In this document: positions 24,349 through 36,599 of the stretch, piece by piece
Position numbering within the stretch: position 1 is the stretch's first letter
Layout: each line of letters begins with the position of its first letter
Source of the DNA: Embiotoca jacksoni
Lineage: Eukaryota > Chordata > Actinopteri > Embiotocidae
Length of the DNA stretch: 64,000 nucleotides
Assembly: GCA_022577435.1 (NCBI GenBank)
Contig: JAKOON010000012.1
Span: 3,337,912-3,401,911 of the forward strand
Reading direction: 5' to 3'
Notes under the pieces: model-generated
The model's database searches: none
Told to the model about the DNA's origin: nothing
The model's input: only the letters and a program-made list of their open reading frames with translations
Translations under genes and position numbers: made by a program

Positions 24349-24905
24349 TTGATCAAGCTGTTCAAACTGGATTCGCCGAGTTCTTTATTATTCGTGTTTT
24401 ATTATTGTTTGCTTTGCTCTTTTAAAAAAAAAAAAAAAATTATATTAATTAACGACACGTTGAATTCTACTTGATTTTCTTCAACAGAAACGATCAAATC
24501 GTAATTTATCTTCAATGCAAAGTTCACGACTTGAACTTTTAACAATCGTTTGAACTACGAGATTAAAGACGTGTGCTGAAACCAAAGACACAGGAATGGA
24601 CCCGTAAAACAAACGCTGTGGGCGAAATCTAAAATATTAGCGAGATTAAGAAAAAAACAAAAAAACCCGCACTCGCAAAATAAAAGAGAGCAGATATGTT
24701 TCCATTCAAATGCGGGTGCAGTTTAACCAAAATAAAACAAACAAAGTAAAAAAAAAGACCGACCCTAACGTAACGTTTAGTGCTAAAAACAATAGCCGCT
24801 ACCAAGCTTTGACGTTAGCCGGATAGGCTAACATTAGCAGCTAATCTGGCAGCGCGGCTGTCTGCTCGCTGCATTCTGAAAATACGCGCTGAATTGCGAA
24901 CTTAC

Positions 24906-25055
24906 CCAGTTAAACAAACACTATCTGTCCATGTTTCGGCGTCACGGGGACGACAATGAGTGAGTCTGATCCAGAAAGACACCCCCCAATTTGCCTCTGC
25001 ACAGCTAAAACAATTAGCGAGGCTATTTTTCCAGTACTTCCGCTTTGATTGGATC
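24906..25055 (-). promoter_or_regulatory. taf12: taf12 non-coding exon 1 and promoter
   Basis: Read on the minus strand, a CCAAT box (25047-25052) and an ETS/ELK-type CGGAAGT (25036-25042) are followed by a leader ending in a donor (CTGG|GTAAG) at 24906. The intron to the next exon carries a 28-base A-run on the + strand at 24,319-24,346. There is no TATA box, which fits a housekeeping promoter. Exact start unknown. Confidence 0.55.
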
Positions 25056-25059
25056 TATT

Positions 25060-26480
25060 TCCTGTGGCAATATGTCGCCTCTGCTTCGCCACCTGCTGGA
25101 TATTTCTGGGACTGCATCAACAACAAATGAATTTGTTGAGCTCTTATCGACCTCAGGAAATTATACTCGCAGTGAATATAGTAGAACAGTGAAAGCAAAC
25201 AATTTGTTCTTATTCGTTTTACACGGTGAAGAATCATAAATACAAAGGCAATATATTACAGACAATATAACAACACTTCAAATACGTCAATTACACAGTG
25301 GTCTATACATGTGTGAACAAATATAATAACAATTATTGAAAAAAGTTTGTTCAGAAAAACTAGGGAATTATAAAGACGCCTTTCTGGTAAATAATTACAA
25401 TGCATGTTAAAAAACTTTAAATATAAAGTTTTAAATCAAATTATTTGGAATAAACAAGGAGTCAGCTGCGTTTATCATTACCTAGAAACGCATGGTCAAG
25501 CTTTAATGAAGCACGTTTATCATCACCAGTTTCTTCAAACCACTATCAAGGTGCCCCATAGACAGGATAGATATGTATGTTTGTGTGATTTATTCATTAA
25601 AAATAAAGTCAGAATAATGTATAAGATAGACAAAGTGCATGGGACAGAACTTAGACCTTATAAAGAGGTCACTTTATTTGTTGTTAAATGTTTAAATCTG
25701 TTGGTTCTTAGAAACAAAAATACCTATACGATTTTACACCTTTTTACAGGCATATTCTCCAATTTTCCTATATATATATTTTTGGAATGATATTGTAATT
25801 TCAACAGTAATAGTCAAAGGTTACAGCATACACAGGGTGTTTACAGGAAGACATTATCATCTTTCGAATTATAATGAAAAATGAAGAACTGACGACTCAA
25901 GCATTTCAACTGAGCGTTACTCTGAGACCCCGACAGAGAATCTCTTTCGATCTTGTCTCCGTTTCGGCTCTGTTTAACAGCCAATCAATCAAAGGTCAAA
26001 GTAACTGAAGCGTAACATGTTTGCTTGTTCGGCATTACATATCAAGCCAGGAAATTACCGAGCTCTGAGGCAATATGTCGCCACTGCTTTCAAATTTTGT
26101 TGAAACAATGATCTTAACAACAAGTTGAGAGTGAAAACGTGATAGGGCCGGTTCTCCTTGGACACTGGTGACGCACTACGAGGGAATTTGATTATTGGAG
26201 CGGCAGCAGCTCTTCTTTCTGTGGACACAAACAATATTTCACGCGTAAATACTCATCAGCAAAAAAAAAAAAAAAAAATTGTTATGAGACCGTAGACATG
26301 ATGAGGCTTATAGAGCACTTTATTTTGTGTCTGTATCTTGTTATGGATGGATGAAAGCTATCGTTTTCGGTGGTTTCAGAGTTCAGATCATTTTGCACGC
26401 ACTTCCTGAAAAAGCCATAGATTAAAGCCCCACCTACACTGATAAATACTGACCAAACTTTCATTTCAGATTAGAACCTG
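25060..26480. other. Intergenic DNA between divergent taf12 and the Ig-domain gene
   Basis: AT-rich, with no recognisable gene. A 128-codon open frame at 25,404-25,790 matches nothing I know. Near 26,492 a GACGTCA (CRE-like) motif precedes the next gene, so the right edge may hold its promoter. Confidence 0.5.
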
Positions 26481-26532
26481 CGCGGAACACACGACGTCAT
26501 TTCTGATCATATTTAAAAGGTTTTTCGCAGCC

Positions 26533-29500
26533 ATGAAAGCAATTCTACTTGTTGCAGTGGTCGTCCTGATTCAGGGGAGTTATGGTAAATATGTTTTATA
26601 TTTCTCATTGACTGTTAAACAGTCGTCTCAAAGATCTTAATTTTATTTATTACTCTGTAATGAGATATTGGTTTAATCTCCAAGTCTGGTTCTGGTCCTT
26701 TTTCCCCCACAAATACATTCATGCAGTTCACTGCTCCTGGGCTTTGTGTGGTTTCTAATCGCCTATTTATGCGCTTGCCTGTGTCTCTCTTAACTGATCT
26801 GCTCTCTTGAGAAAACGCTTTGTTTTCTCTTCTGTCACACCGATGGGGTTTCCCTGGTGGTTACAAGGCTCAGACTAAAACAGGAAATGTTACAATAATT
26901 ATCGGGAGACTGACGATACGAACAATTAAATGTTTTAACTGCAGCCCTGGACTTTGTTCTTAATTATTCTATTTTATTTTATTCTATTTTATTGTATATA
27001 CTGTGCATTTTTATATTTAATATTTTTTACTGTTGTTTTATTGCTTTCCTGTACCTATAATGCTGCTGTAGCGAAACATTTTTTCCCCTTGTGGGATTAA
27101 TAAAGTAACTATCTATCTTATCTAATTGTGTAAAATTATGTAACTGAGTTTTGCAGTTGTTATTGCCTGAAGTGACAGACTAACGGCCTCTCTTTACCAC
27201 CAATGTCAATAAAGTGGAAGAACCTGTTGCTTGTTATGTGCCCATGGTGACTTTGCAGTTTCACAGAGCCAGAAACAAATGTCAGGAAAAGGCAGAGGTT
27301 GTTTTGAAAGTGTTGCCAGAACAGCTGCTTCATCCCCACTTCAGGTTAACATCGCTTCCCTCCTGAGCCCCCCATGTCCATTCATATTGTGATCAATAAC
27401 ACTCATCTGTAATCTCTGTCCACATGCAGCAACCTTGCTCATTAAAGGACCGACTGAGCCAGTTCTGGAGGGAGAGATGATCAAACTGGAGTGTTTGTAC
27501 TCAGACTCTGACCTCAACATCAGCCAGGTCCACTTTGAGGTCTTCTCCAAGGTGAGCCATGGGAGCAAATGAGAGGCTGGCTGTGACAAAAAAGCTGTGG
27601 TGGATTTCAAAAGTTCCGGAGCCCCCTGTTATTTGGCCTTATTTGTAACATTGCAGTAGTGGTAAAACAGGCCAAAGTTCTCAAGTGTTTTATTTCTGTT
27701 GTTTGACATATTGTAAATCTGAAAAGAAATAACTCTGATAAGACTGATAAGCATGGAAAGTTCACTGAATATTTCCACATATCATTGATTCCCTGACCTC
27801 ATTTTCAAAACCTGTCCCAAGACGGGCAGTGAACTGCAACACAGTGGAGAATGTTACAAAAATGCAACACATGAAATGTATTTCCTCTAATTTCTCCTCG
27901 CAGTAATGTCATGTGAGTTGAATGTTACTTTCGGATTACTTCTTATTTGAATATTTTGCTACAATGTTCTCAGAATAAACATATTTAAATATACAGCTGC
28001 TACCTGGTCATTCAGCAATGATCAAATATTAATTCAAGTAGTGAATTTATATTTTCCATAATTTTACATGTTTCACTATAAATCACATTCTTGTACAGTT
28101 AAGTAGCCCACAAAATAACGTATTAGTCCCTAAACTTGTGTCCAGTTACAGAACTATTGTCTGGATACTGTATTTTGGAGTATTTCTTTTCCATTTTTAA
28201 AAAGTAAATCAGAAAGTAAATAAAAGTCTCTCTTCTCTCTGTGCCCTTCATTCTTTCTTTTTCTCTCCTTCTCCTTCCCAGTACATGCAGGGCTGGCGTC
28301 CAGTCTGGGAGAGATCTTACTGCTACAGTTTCGTACAGATCCAGCGGACTTCAGACAGTGTCATCCTGTCTATTCCTCACGCAGGAAGCTACAACGATGG
28401 GCCCTACCGCTGTGTTTCACACGCCGACAATGTGACCGAGCCAGACAACTCCACCCAGCCGTTCAACGTCAAAGTGCATTGTGAGTGCCTGGGTTGGTGC
28501 GGGTGGGCGTTGTGTACGAGCTGCCTGCTGAGAGTGTGCGGGACAATGTCTCTGTGACACAGTATTTTCCTTTTGACAAATAATTAAACCTTAGATTTTC
28601 ATGTTGCCGAACTCAAAAAGACTCCAGAAAAAAAAAATCTGACAATGAGCGACATAAAAACAGCGTTTGAGTTTCACTTTCAATAAGGAAACTTGTGGCA
28701 CATATGAGAATACTGATATTGCTAACAACAAAAGAAGCAGAAAATCACCTGTATGTGCAATGGTAAACAGTTTAGACGAGACGACTGAGTGAAGAGACTC
28801 TGAAACCAATTTTCCTCATATTTCCCACCAGCGGGAGGTAAAGACAATCTCTCAGACACTGTGGACACAGCCTTCTTCACAGTGAGGGATAAACACATTA
28901 ATAATGAATGACAAAAGACGTGTGTATGCAATGCTGCTGCCGAGGGTACACAACAAAAAGGACAGATCCAGTGCAAATACTGTTACCTATGAAAAGTTGA
29001 CTGCAGTCGGGGTTTTTTTCTGTGCTCCAAGTAAACAAAGACACATTCCCCTGGTAAAGCTCCAGTTTGAAGCTACCACTGTAGGATGTTGAATGAAACG
29101 TCACAGGTAGTCAGGTTTTCAGTGTCCTCTATCTTCCCAGTGGCCATCAAATCGACGGTAATGCTGTTTGATAGGCTCCTCAGCCTCATGGGGGGAATCA
29201 ATAAGAGGAAAAGATTAGAATGGTCTATAGGAGCGAAGGAGACAGAGAGGGAGAGGAGCCAGGAGCTGGATGGACGTGGGCCATCTATTGAGATGGAAGA
29301 GAAAATGAACCATTATTCACAACATTGCCTCTCTAAAGACTTCGATAAGATGAAGCCTATTATCACTGTTATTGATTGCTTGGAACAGTCCATACCACTG
29401 GGAGGCTTTCATACTTCTATATACTTAAAAGATTGGAGTGTTTACCAGCTGCTATCACGGCAAACACATGTTCAGTCATGTCCCGAACGCTTTGGGAGGT

Positions 29501-32500
29501 GGCTTCGTCGTACATTAGATTCCACGCTTCATTAATGCTCGATCATGCGTTTCTAGACATGGGAGAGCTGTCACTGATCAGAGAAGGCTACAACAGGTAC
29601 CTGGGTATCCCACAGAATCTGAAGGTGCGACTCGGAGACGACGTGGTGGTGAAGTGCTCTGCCAGCTCATCAGAAGAGCCGAGTTACTACTGGTACAAAG
29701 AGGTGAGAAAGTGGCGCGAATGTGCACAGTGGCGGTGTCCTCATTATACTTTTGGAAAACTTGTCATTCTCTTTCCCGCTCCTTGTCTTCACTCTCTCTC
29801 GCCCTCTCAAAATGAACTCTTTATTTTTTATCCTAGCTTCTCCCAGTGTCACCAGGCCCCCCTCTCAGCCTCTTGGCTTTGTTCAAGCATTCTCTTAATT
29901 TGATCTCCTACTTCAATACATCTCTGTTTCTGTCCCTGACTTTCTCGAGACACTTGTTTCCCCTCGCCTGTCGTCCTCCATCCCCTCCACAAAAGAGGTG
30001 CTCTGTGTTTAAGTGACCGGTTGGCTCGGGCACACCGCTCGCTGGGGATTGCAGCTTGCCCACTTACAGAGGATTAATAGTTTAATGAGCTCTAGACAAG
30101 AGCCAGTCAACCTGAAAACAATTACGTGGATAGATTTCTAATGATTTTTGTAGTATTTGGTTAACCGACATTGAATTATTCAACTGGGCTCTTTGGTGAG
30201 TTAAGAAACCCTTGCCCATGGGAAATTAAGACGTGTCAGTGTAAAATGCCATAGTGACAACTGACACGTAGAACAAGAGGAAGTTGATGAGTCGGGAGAT
30301 ACACTGTGCCCTTGTGGTGAGAAAATGGTATTACATATTCACTTTGTGGTAAAAATCACCCCTGCGGCTAGCAGCACGTAAATAGTGAGAAGTAGTGAAG
30401 TTATGCAACCGTTCAGGTATCGTGGGAACAGGCAGACGTACTTGCTGAGTTTCCCTTTTTGTTATTCTTCTTGATAAGTTTGCTCGGGGTTAATATGCTT
30501 GTTAAAGGGTCACTGCTAATCCTAGTTTTAAATAGGCTTACAAGTACAAATCCAATTCAGTGGACATTTTATGCTGCTAATACTGTTTGTCCTCCACATG
30601 ATCATATGCAGCGCTTTAGGTTTGTGTCATTATTTGTTGAATATATAGCCCTGTCACTATGATGATGTAATAATAATTATTATCAGTATGACAGACCGTT
30701 CTCTTCCTGTATGGAACAGCGCTCCTGATTAACTTGTCAATCCATTTGTGCTCCATTTACATAAGAAAAAAGGAATGCCACTTTGAAGACAATGATGAGA
30801 TATGATGAAATGTTTATTTCATTTCTTTTTGGTGTGTGTGTATTTTTCTATCTGTGTTTGCACTTCCACTGTACGTGTGACGGGGATGGATGTGGGGTAG
30901 AAAGCGACATCAATTTGACAGACAGGCGCCGTGGGCACATTGGCCCCCGGTAATGACAGCAGGACAGAGGCAGAAATGGGCCACTGCTTTGGGAGCCAGT
31001 GGATTTGCATACAAAATGCTGCTTTGGCCAGACCTGGCCTTTATGGGAAATCCTCTTAATTCAGATCCATTCAAATTGAAATGGACTTTCTTGGCAGGAA
31101 TGACAGCTCCCAGGAGCCAAATCATTTGCATGGTATAATGTTTTTTTTTATTTTTTTTTTACCCCCTCTTCTATGTTTGTTTGTTTTCCAATCCTTGTGT
31201 TTGGCCTATTATTTGTTTCCCCCCATGTTGGGCTCTATCTCATAATAGTGCTGCTATTTCTGTGTCAACAATTCATCCTGCTCCCTTGCCATCTCATTAT
31301 GTGTTATGTTAACACTGTGCTGCTGCAGCATCATTTTTTGCGGATGATGGTGCTATCTGGGTTATTGACTTGTGTCGATGTGTGTTCATTCGTTGGGTTT
31401 ACTGCTCAGGTAAATACACTTCATTTAGGACATTTGACTCTCCGAGGGCCACACACCCGCAGATATCGTAGTCTTCCTCTGTCTTTGTCCCAGTCTTTCT
31501 GTTTCTCTCGGTCTTATTTCACTTTTTTACATTGTTCCTCATTCCACAAATCTCTCCGTCTACAGTTTGTTTCTGTGTTTCTTTCTCTCAGTGTCTCATT
31601 TTTCAGCAAGCATCGCCTATTCCCCATTTCTCTTGCGCTCACTTTAGCACAATTTTAATTTGTATAAATCTGGCCAATACAGCATGTTTTTCTACAGTAT
31701 TCTTTCTGTATTACTCTCTTTTACGCTCTCTTGTACCTCTTTTCCTCTCAGGGTAGCGACTGGATAATGCCCTCCTCTTCTCTGACACTGAGGAAGGTGA
31801 GTGCGATGGAGGATGGACAGTACACCTGCATGGCCAAGCATCCTTCTGTGGAGTCCCTTAACAAGAAACGCACCATCAGCATCACCGTACTGCCCGGTAA
31901 GAAAAGATTATATATCCACCTGGACAAGGCCAATTGTTCTTTGATTGACCGGGTCTTGATATGTTGTATGCCACTTCCTCATTCTGAGAACTGGTTTGGG
32001 ATTTCTTCGTAACTGTAGGGAAATTCTTCTATCAACATCCCCTAAGCAAAAACTAAAAGTACCGTGTTCCTATTTACTCTTCTATCAGCCACTCAAATGT
32101 CACCAGAGCGGTCAGGTATTTCGGTGCTATGACATCATCAGATGTTATAAGTTGTAGAAGTGCAACCTTCAATGTACTAAATTTCTGGAAAGAAATACAG
32201 GGTTGATATTTAATGTATCTGAAATTACAAAAAAAGCAGGAAGAGACTGCGATGCTGCAACAAAAAGAGGTCAAGACATTTATTGACCACTTCACGTAAA
32301 AACAGTGACCAAGTCCAAAATGAAATAACCTAAAATGTCAAACATGTAATGTGATCAGACCAGAGGACATAATGGATTTTAAATATCATAAAAAAAATGG
32401 CAGTGGCAGAACTGCTTAACTTTAAATGATAAGAGGATATGAAGCAATGATTTTAACTGACCTTTGATTTTTTTTTTCTTTTGATTGAAATATCAAGTCA

Positions 32501-35500
32501 AACATGCAAAAATCAGCCACAACATTAAATCCACCAGCCCAAAAACTTGTGTAGGTCCCCTTCATGCCATCGAAACAGCTCTGACTCATCGAGGCATGGA
32601 CTCCACAAGATCTCTGAAGGTGTCTGATGACATCATCAGTAGGTCCTGCTACTTATAAGGTGGGGCCTCTATGGATCTGACTTGTACTTCCAGCACATCC
32701 CACAGATGCTAGTCCCGAATAAGATGTGGGGAATTTGGAGGCCAAGTCAACCCTTGAACTCTGTCACGTTCCTCAAACCTTTCCTGAAGAGTTTTTGCAG
32801 GAAGCATTTTCCTGCTGAAAGAGGCACAGCCATCAGGGATCACTACTTTCATAGAGGGGTGTATGTGGGCTGCAACAATGTTGGTACGTGTCAAAGTAAC
32901 ATCCACAGGAATGCCATGACCCAAGTTTTCACAGCAGAACATTATACAGAGCATCACACTGCCTCCGCAGGCTTATTTTCTTCCCATAGTGCATCCTGCT
33001 GTCAGGTAAAAGATATAAATGCACCCGGCTGTCCACAGAAAACATCATTCATTCGATTAAAAAAAAAAAACATGACTCCATGATGCAGTTCTTACACTCA
33101 CATTTCCCTTGAAGGCACTTTCAGCAGCTGACACAGGTCAGCATGGGCACTCTGACCGGTCTGCAGCGAGCTGTTACACACTGCGTGTTCTGACAGCTTT
33201 CCATCAAAGCAAGCATTCAGGTTTTTCTTCTGTGTGATCAGACAACATGAGATAGCTTTTACCTCTCATGAGCATCAATGTGCCTTGGCCGTCCATGACT
33301 CTGTTACCAGTTCACAGGTTGTCCTTACTTGCACCGCTTTTGGACCACTGCATAGTGGGAACATCCCACAAGAACTGCAGTTTTGGAGAAGCTGTGAATC
33401 AGTCGTATGACTATTACAATTCTGCACTTGTCAAAGTCACTCAAATTCTTACGCTTGCTCAGTTTTGTGCTTCCAAACACATCAACTTCAAGAACAGACT
33501 GTTCATTTGCTGCCTAATATATTCCACTCATTGACAGGCTCCATTTTAACAAGGTACTATGTTATTTAATTTACTTATCTGTGGTTTTAATGTTGTGGCT
33601 GATCGGTGGTCGGTGCAGTCTAATGAAGAGACGCATATTAGAAATACTCACAAGTCATTAGTAAAATGTATAATATTTTATTTTATTTCAAATATTAATT
33701 GTATACTCTTTGGAGATTTAGACAAAGCCCTGAGTGATCATGATCTAAATATATTCATTACATTATTAAACATGATGATAATAAGTGAAAGTCGGCAAAC
33801 GCTCTTTGATAATAGATGGCGTTTGTAGATGAATGTTTACAGAGTCTACAGACTTTATCTTTGTCTGAATCTGTATGACTGACAAATTGTTTTGCAGCAT
33901 TTCACATGAAACATGATGATTGCATTCTAGCAGAGAAATAATTACATTTCAACATTATGGCTAATCCAATTTACAGCACTTCATCTGTCTTCATCATCTT
34001 TATCGGTGACCTGTGAGATGATTACACAGTGTTAATGCACTGCAGTTTTAAAACACTCTTCTCTCAACCAGTAGGATTCATAAACCTTATGATCTTAATA
34101 CTTAAATTTATGCAATCTCTACAAATGTGATTAAGCCAATACATCTTATTACTTCTGCAATTGACTCATTGGTCACTGTGCTCCAGCGTCGTCAGCATTT
34201 TCTCTGATGCACATGTACTAATTAAAAATGTAAGCATTTCTAGACACAGGGATAATGTTTACTCATCCTTCAAGGCATGTGACAAAAACAATGCATGCCA
34301 TTTGCTGTTACTTTGAAGTTGCAGTACAGTAGCTGTACAAACCTTCTTGGTTCAAACCTGTGTGACTCCGGCTGTCAAGAAATCCTCTTAACATAAGAAA
34401 GAAAAGTGAACGTGAATGGACACAGAATGTGTTTGTTGCTACCTCAAATACTTATAACCTTAATTTTTCAGTGTTTACTTTGTCCACAACTCTAAAGACC
34501 AGGTTCACAAAAATCCCCTTTTTTAAAAAATTTAAGTATAAATTGGGAATTCATGTACATGAAGGGGATAATCACCGTTTTGAAAATTGTAACAGGCAGA
34601 CTTTTTGAAGATCAGTGCTGTGTACTGGATTGTAACTGACTGAACTCCAAACAGACGGTCATTTCTTGCACAAACAAGCGTAAGGTTGTCTTTAGAAGCT
34701 TCGCCTGGAGGCGGGAACCTCATAGTTTTTCTGATTTGAGATTCTCTGTGATGCATGTTTTCCTTCATGTCTGACTGATCTGTCCCACAGAGGATGCCTC
34801 CTGGTATGAGTCTACTAATGGCCGTCTCATGCTGATGACCTCGGCAGCGGCTGCGGCTCTCATCATTTTCATCCTCTCCGTGAGCATGTATGTGTACCGC
34901 AGGGCCAAGCAGACCAGGACCACCAAGGGGCCCATGTAAGAGACGACTTGTTTTCTGTCTGATTATGTTTCAGAATAAGTAATCAATTTTCTTTACATGC
35001 GATCTTGATCTTAAACCAAGTTCAAAATCTGATGGATAACGTGCCTTTGAATACAAGTGAATGTGTGTGTGTGTGTTTTTTTTAATCCAAATTCACCTTC
35101 CTATTTACCCAAACTCATTCCCCTTTTCTCCTCCTGCAGTTTGACTTTATATTACAGATTTGGTTATTGCTACAATTGTTCATTCTGTCTCATGTTATAG
35201 AGTCAAGGCCATTTCAGTTACAGTGTGTGTTTTTGGTGTGTGACCTACTGTGTCCTTCATTGAGAGCTTTTGCAAAAAATCTTTCTGCATGTGCAAAGTA
35301 GTGTGTTTGAGAAGGCATTATCCACACTGAATATGAAATTCAATCTCAGCAGGTCTAACCTATTCGACCTCATTCTTGATTTATTTTAGCCTTCCTCCTC
35401 TCCCGTGTATTTCCACACACTTGTGAAAAGCTTGGTTTTTTAGCTGCAGGTTAAATTCTCTGTTTAGTATATAAAAAAGGCCATAGCAATGATAATGAGA

Positions 35501-35903
35501 TTAATGGATCTCCCATATTCCATATAGACTGGGAAAGAAGCCTGCTCTATACAAGAACTCTGTGTTTGTGGTGGTTTAGAAAGAAAAAGTTGAATCTTTA
35601 CAAACCTGTGCTGCCATGAGTTTACAAGCATGGGTGTATAAAAAGATACAGAGACCAAAAGAGAAGATAATGGACTTTCATATCAACAGCCAGATGTGGC
35701 TCCAGTGCTCGGTTCTAGTCTATAATTTCCTCACTTATACTTTTCGAGTGCCTACTGGGAGATCGATATACTGATAATCATGCTCCTCTGTCTTTCCCTT
35801 TCTTCCTCTCTCCAGTGATGACCGGTCTCAGAAAAAGCCCATCTACAAAGCGAGCGCCGAGTCCCTACCCTCCACCTGCGGAGACAAACAACCTCTGGTG
35901 TGA
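26533..35903 (+). CDS. Two-Ig-domain type I membrane protein (7 coding exons)
   Basis: Predicted cell-surface receptor or adhesion protein, specific name not recognised. Exons: 26533-26584, 27430-27551, 28282-28480, 29557-29702, 31752-31896, 34791-34935, 35816-35903; total 897 bases = 298 residues plus stop, phases all consistent. Residues 1-17 are a hydrophobic signal peptide. Ig domain 1 (about 18-124) has Cys39 and Cys102 (GPYRC), an extra Cys72, and sequons at Asn47, Asn108 and Asn114. Ig domain 2 (about 140-220) has Cys158, Trp170 (YYWYK) and Cys199 in DGQYTC. A membrane segment spans about 234-257, followed by RR and a 41-residue tail with one tyrosine (PIYKAS, Tyr280), which is not an ITIM. 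Domain 2 vaguely recalls the BCAM/MCAM/ALCAM group, but that is a weak impression. The start could also be served by a spliced leader, since CGCAG directly precedes CCATG. Confidence 0.85.
26965..27124 (+). mobile_element. 3' tail of a non-LTR retrotransposon
   Basis: Within the first intron of the Ig gene, an AT-rich 3' UTR-like stretch ends in CCTTGTGGGATTAATAAAGT followed by short ATCT repeats. This ending is typical of fish LINE insertions with microsatellite tails. Only the non-coding end remains; family not assigned. Confidence 0.65.
30880..31140. promoter_or_regulatory. Candidate conserved non-coding element in Ig-gene intron
   Basis: A complex, non-repetitive block in the intron between exons ending 29702 and starting 31752. 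It holds two perfect octamer motifs ATTTGCAT (31003-31010 and 31124-31131), a TTTATGGG-like site and several TTGGCA/TGGCCA half sites, and no microsatellite. The flanks are T-rich low-complexity DNA. Enhancer identity is inference only. Confidence 0.3.
32511..33608 (-). mobile_element. Decayed Tc1-like DNA transposon
   Basis: The element is bounded by inverted ends: ATCAGCCACAACATTAAA at the left (about 32,512) and the complement TTTAATGTTGTGGCTGAT at the right (about 33,586-33,603). The transposase reads on the minus strand. Remnants include DVTLTRTN and TWPPNSP (minus-strand frame within 32,709-32,957), and near the right end the N-terminal DNA-binding part. The region that should hold the second catalytic Asp of the DD34E triad is disrupted (FSRKML in place of the usual QQDN block), and frameshifts and stops are frequent. 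It is an inactive copy in the Ig-gene intron before exon 34791. Confidence 0.85.
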
Positions 35904-36575
35904 CTGCGAAGGCAGAGGGAAGGATGCGAATGTGTAGGGGAAGGATGAAGGGAGAGATGAAGAAGATGGAGTGGGTGGGCTGAAGATAAAATACGCCACA
36001 AAGGAGATAAATAAAAAGGGACACATGGGTGAGGAGAAAAGGGAAAAAAAAGTAGGGAGGCTAATAGGGATATTGGGATACTATGTGGAGAGCAAAATCA
36101 AAATCAGGAACAAGCTGGATATTTAAAAAAAAAAAAAACGGAAGGGTAAATGATTGCTTTAAAGATGCCAAAACAGCTCTTGTTTGTGGGTGTAAGATGC
36201 AGTTATGTGTCTTGGACAGAAAGGTGGGTAATTTTCTTTTCATTTATTCTGCAGTAAAAAATGGTGAGCTACAGTCTTAGCAAAATGAGGATGAATAATT
36301 TTGTGTACTTGTAAGAGCTGTAAAGACTACATGCAATTCTGTCTTTTCTGTTGCAAACATAATTGCTCAGCTGTGTATTATGAATGAGCTATTTGGGTGA
36401 TAGGACAAGGTTTTATTATGTTAATTTGTTTCCCTTTCAACCTTTTTTTGTTTTTATTCCTTCCAAAGCAGAAACAGCTCAATGCATTTTTGAGAAGGTT
36501 ATTATAATCTCTTCACTGTGACAGCTCTCATGCACATTATACTCTTATATTTAATTTACTCTGGATTTCTTTGAT

Positions 36576-36581
36576 ATTAAA
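36576..36581 (+). promoter_or_regulatory. Candidate poly(A) signal of the Ig-domain gene
   Basis: ATTAAA lies about 670 bases after the stop codon at 35901-35903, the first clear signal downstream. The intervening 3' UTR is purine-rich near the stop codon and AT-rich later. Confidence 0.4.
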
Positions 36582-36599
36582 TGGCTTTCATGAAATACT

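Noticed and set aside
29086..29535. 149-codon frame just upstream of Ig exon 4
   Set aside because: It ends before the acceptor at 29556, and the Ig reading is only restored by splicing at TTCTAG|AC; no domain seen.
31173..31658. 161-codon plus-strand open frame in the Ig-gene intron
   Set aside because: Leu/Phe/Ser-rich from a pyrimidine-rich tract upstream of the acceptor for exon 31752.
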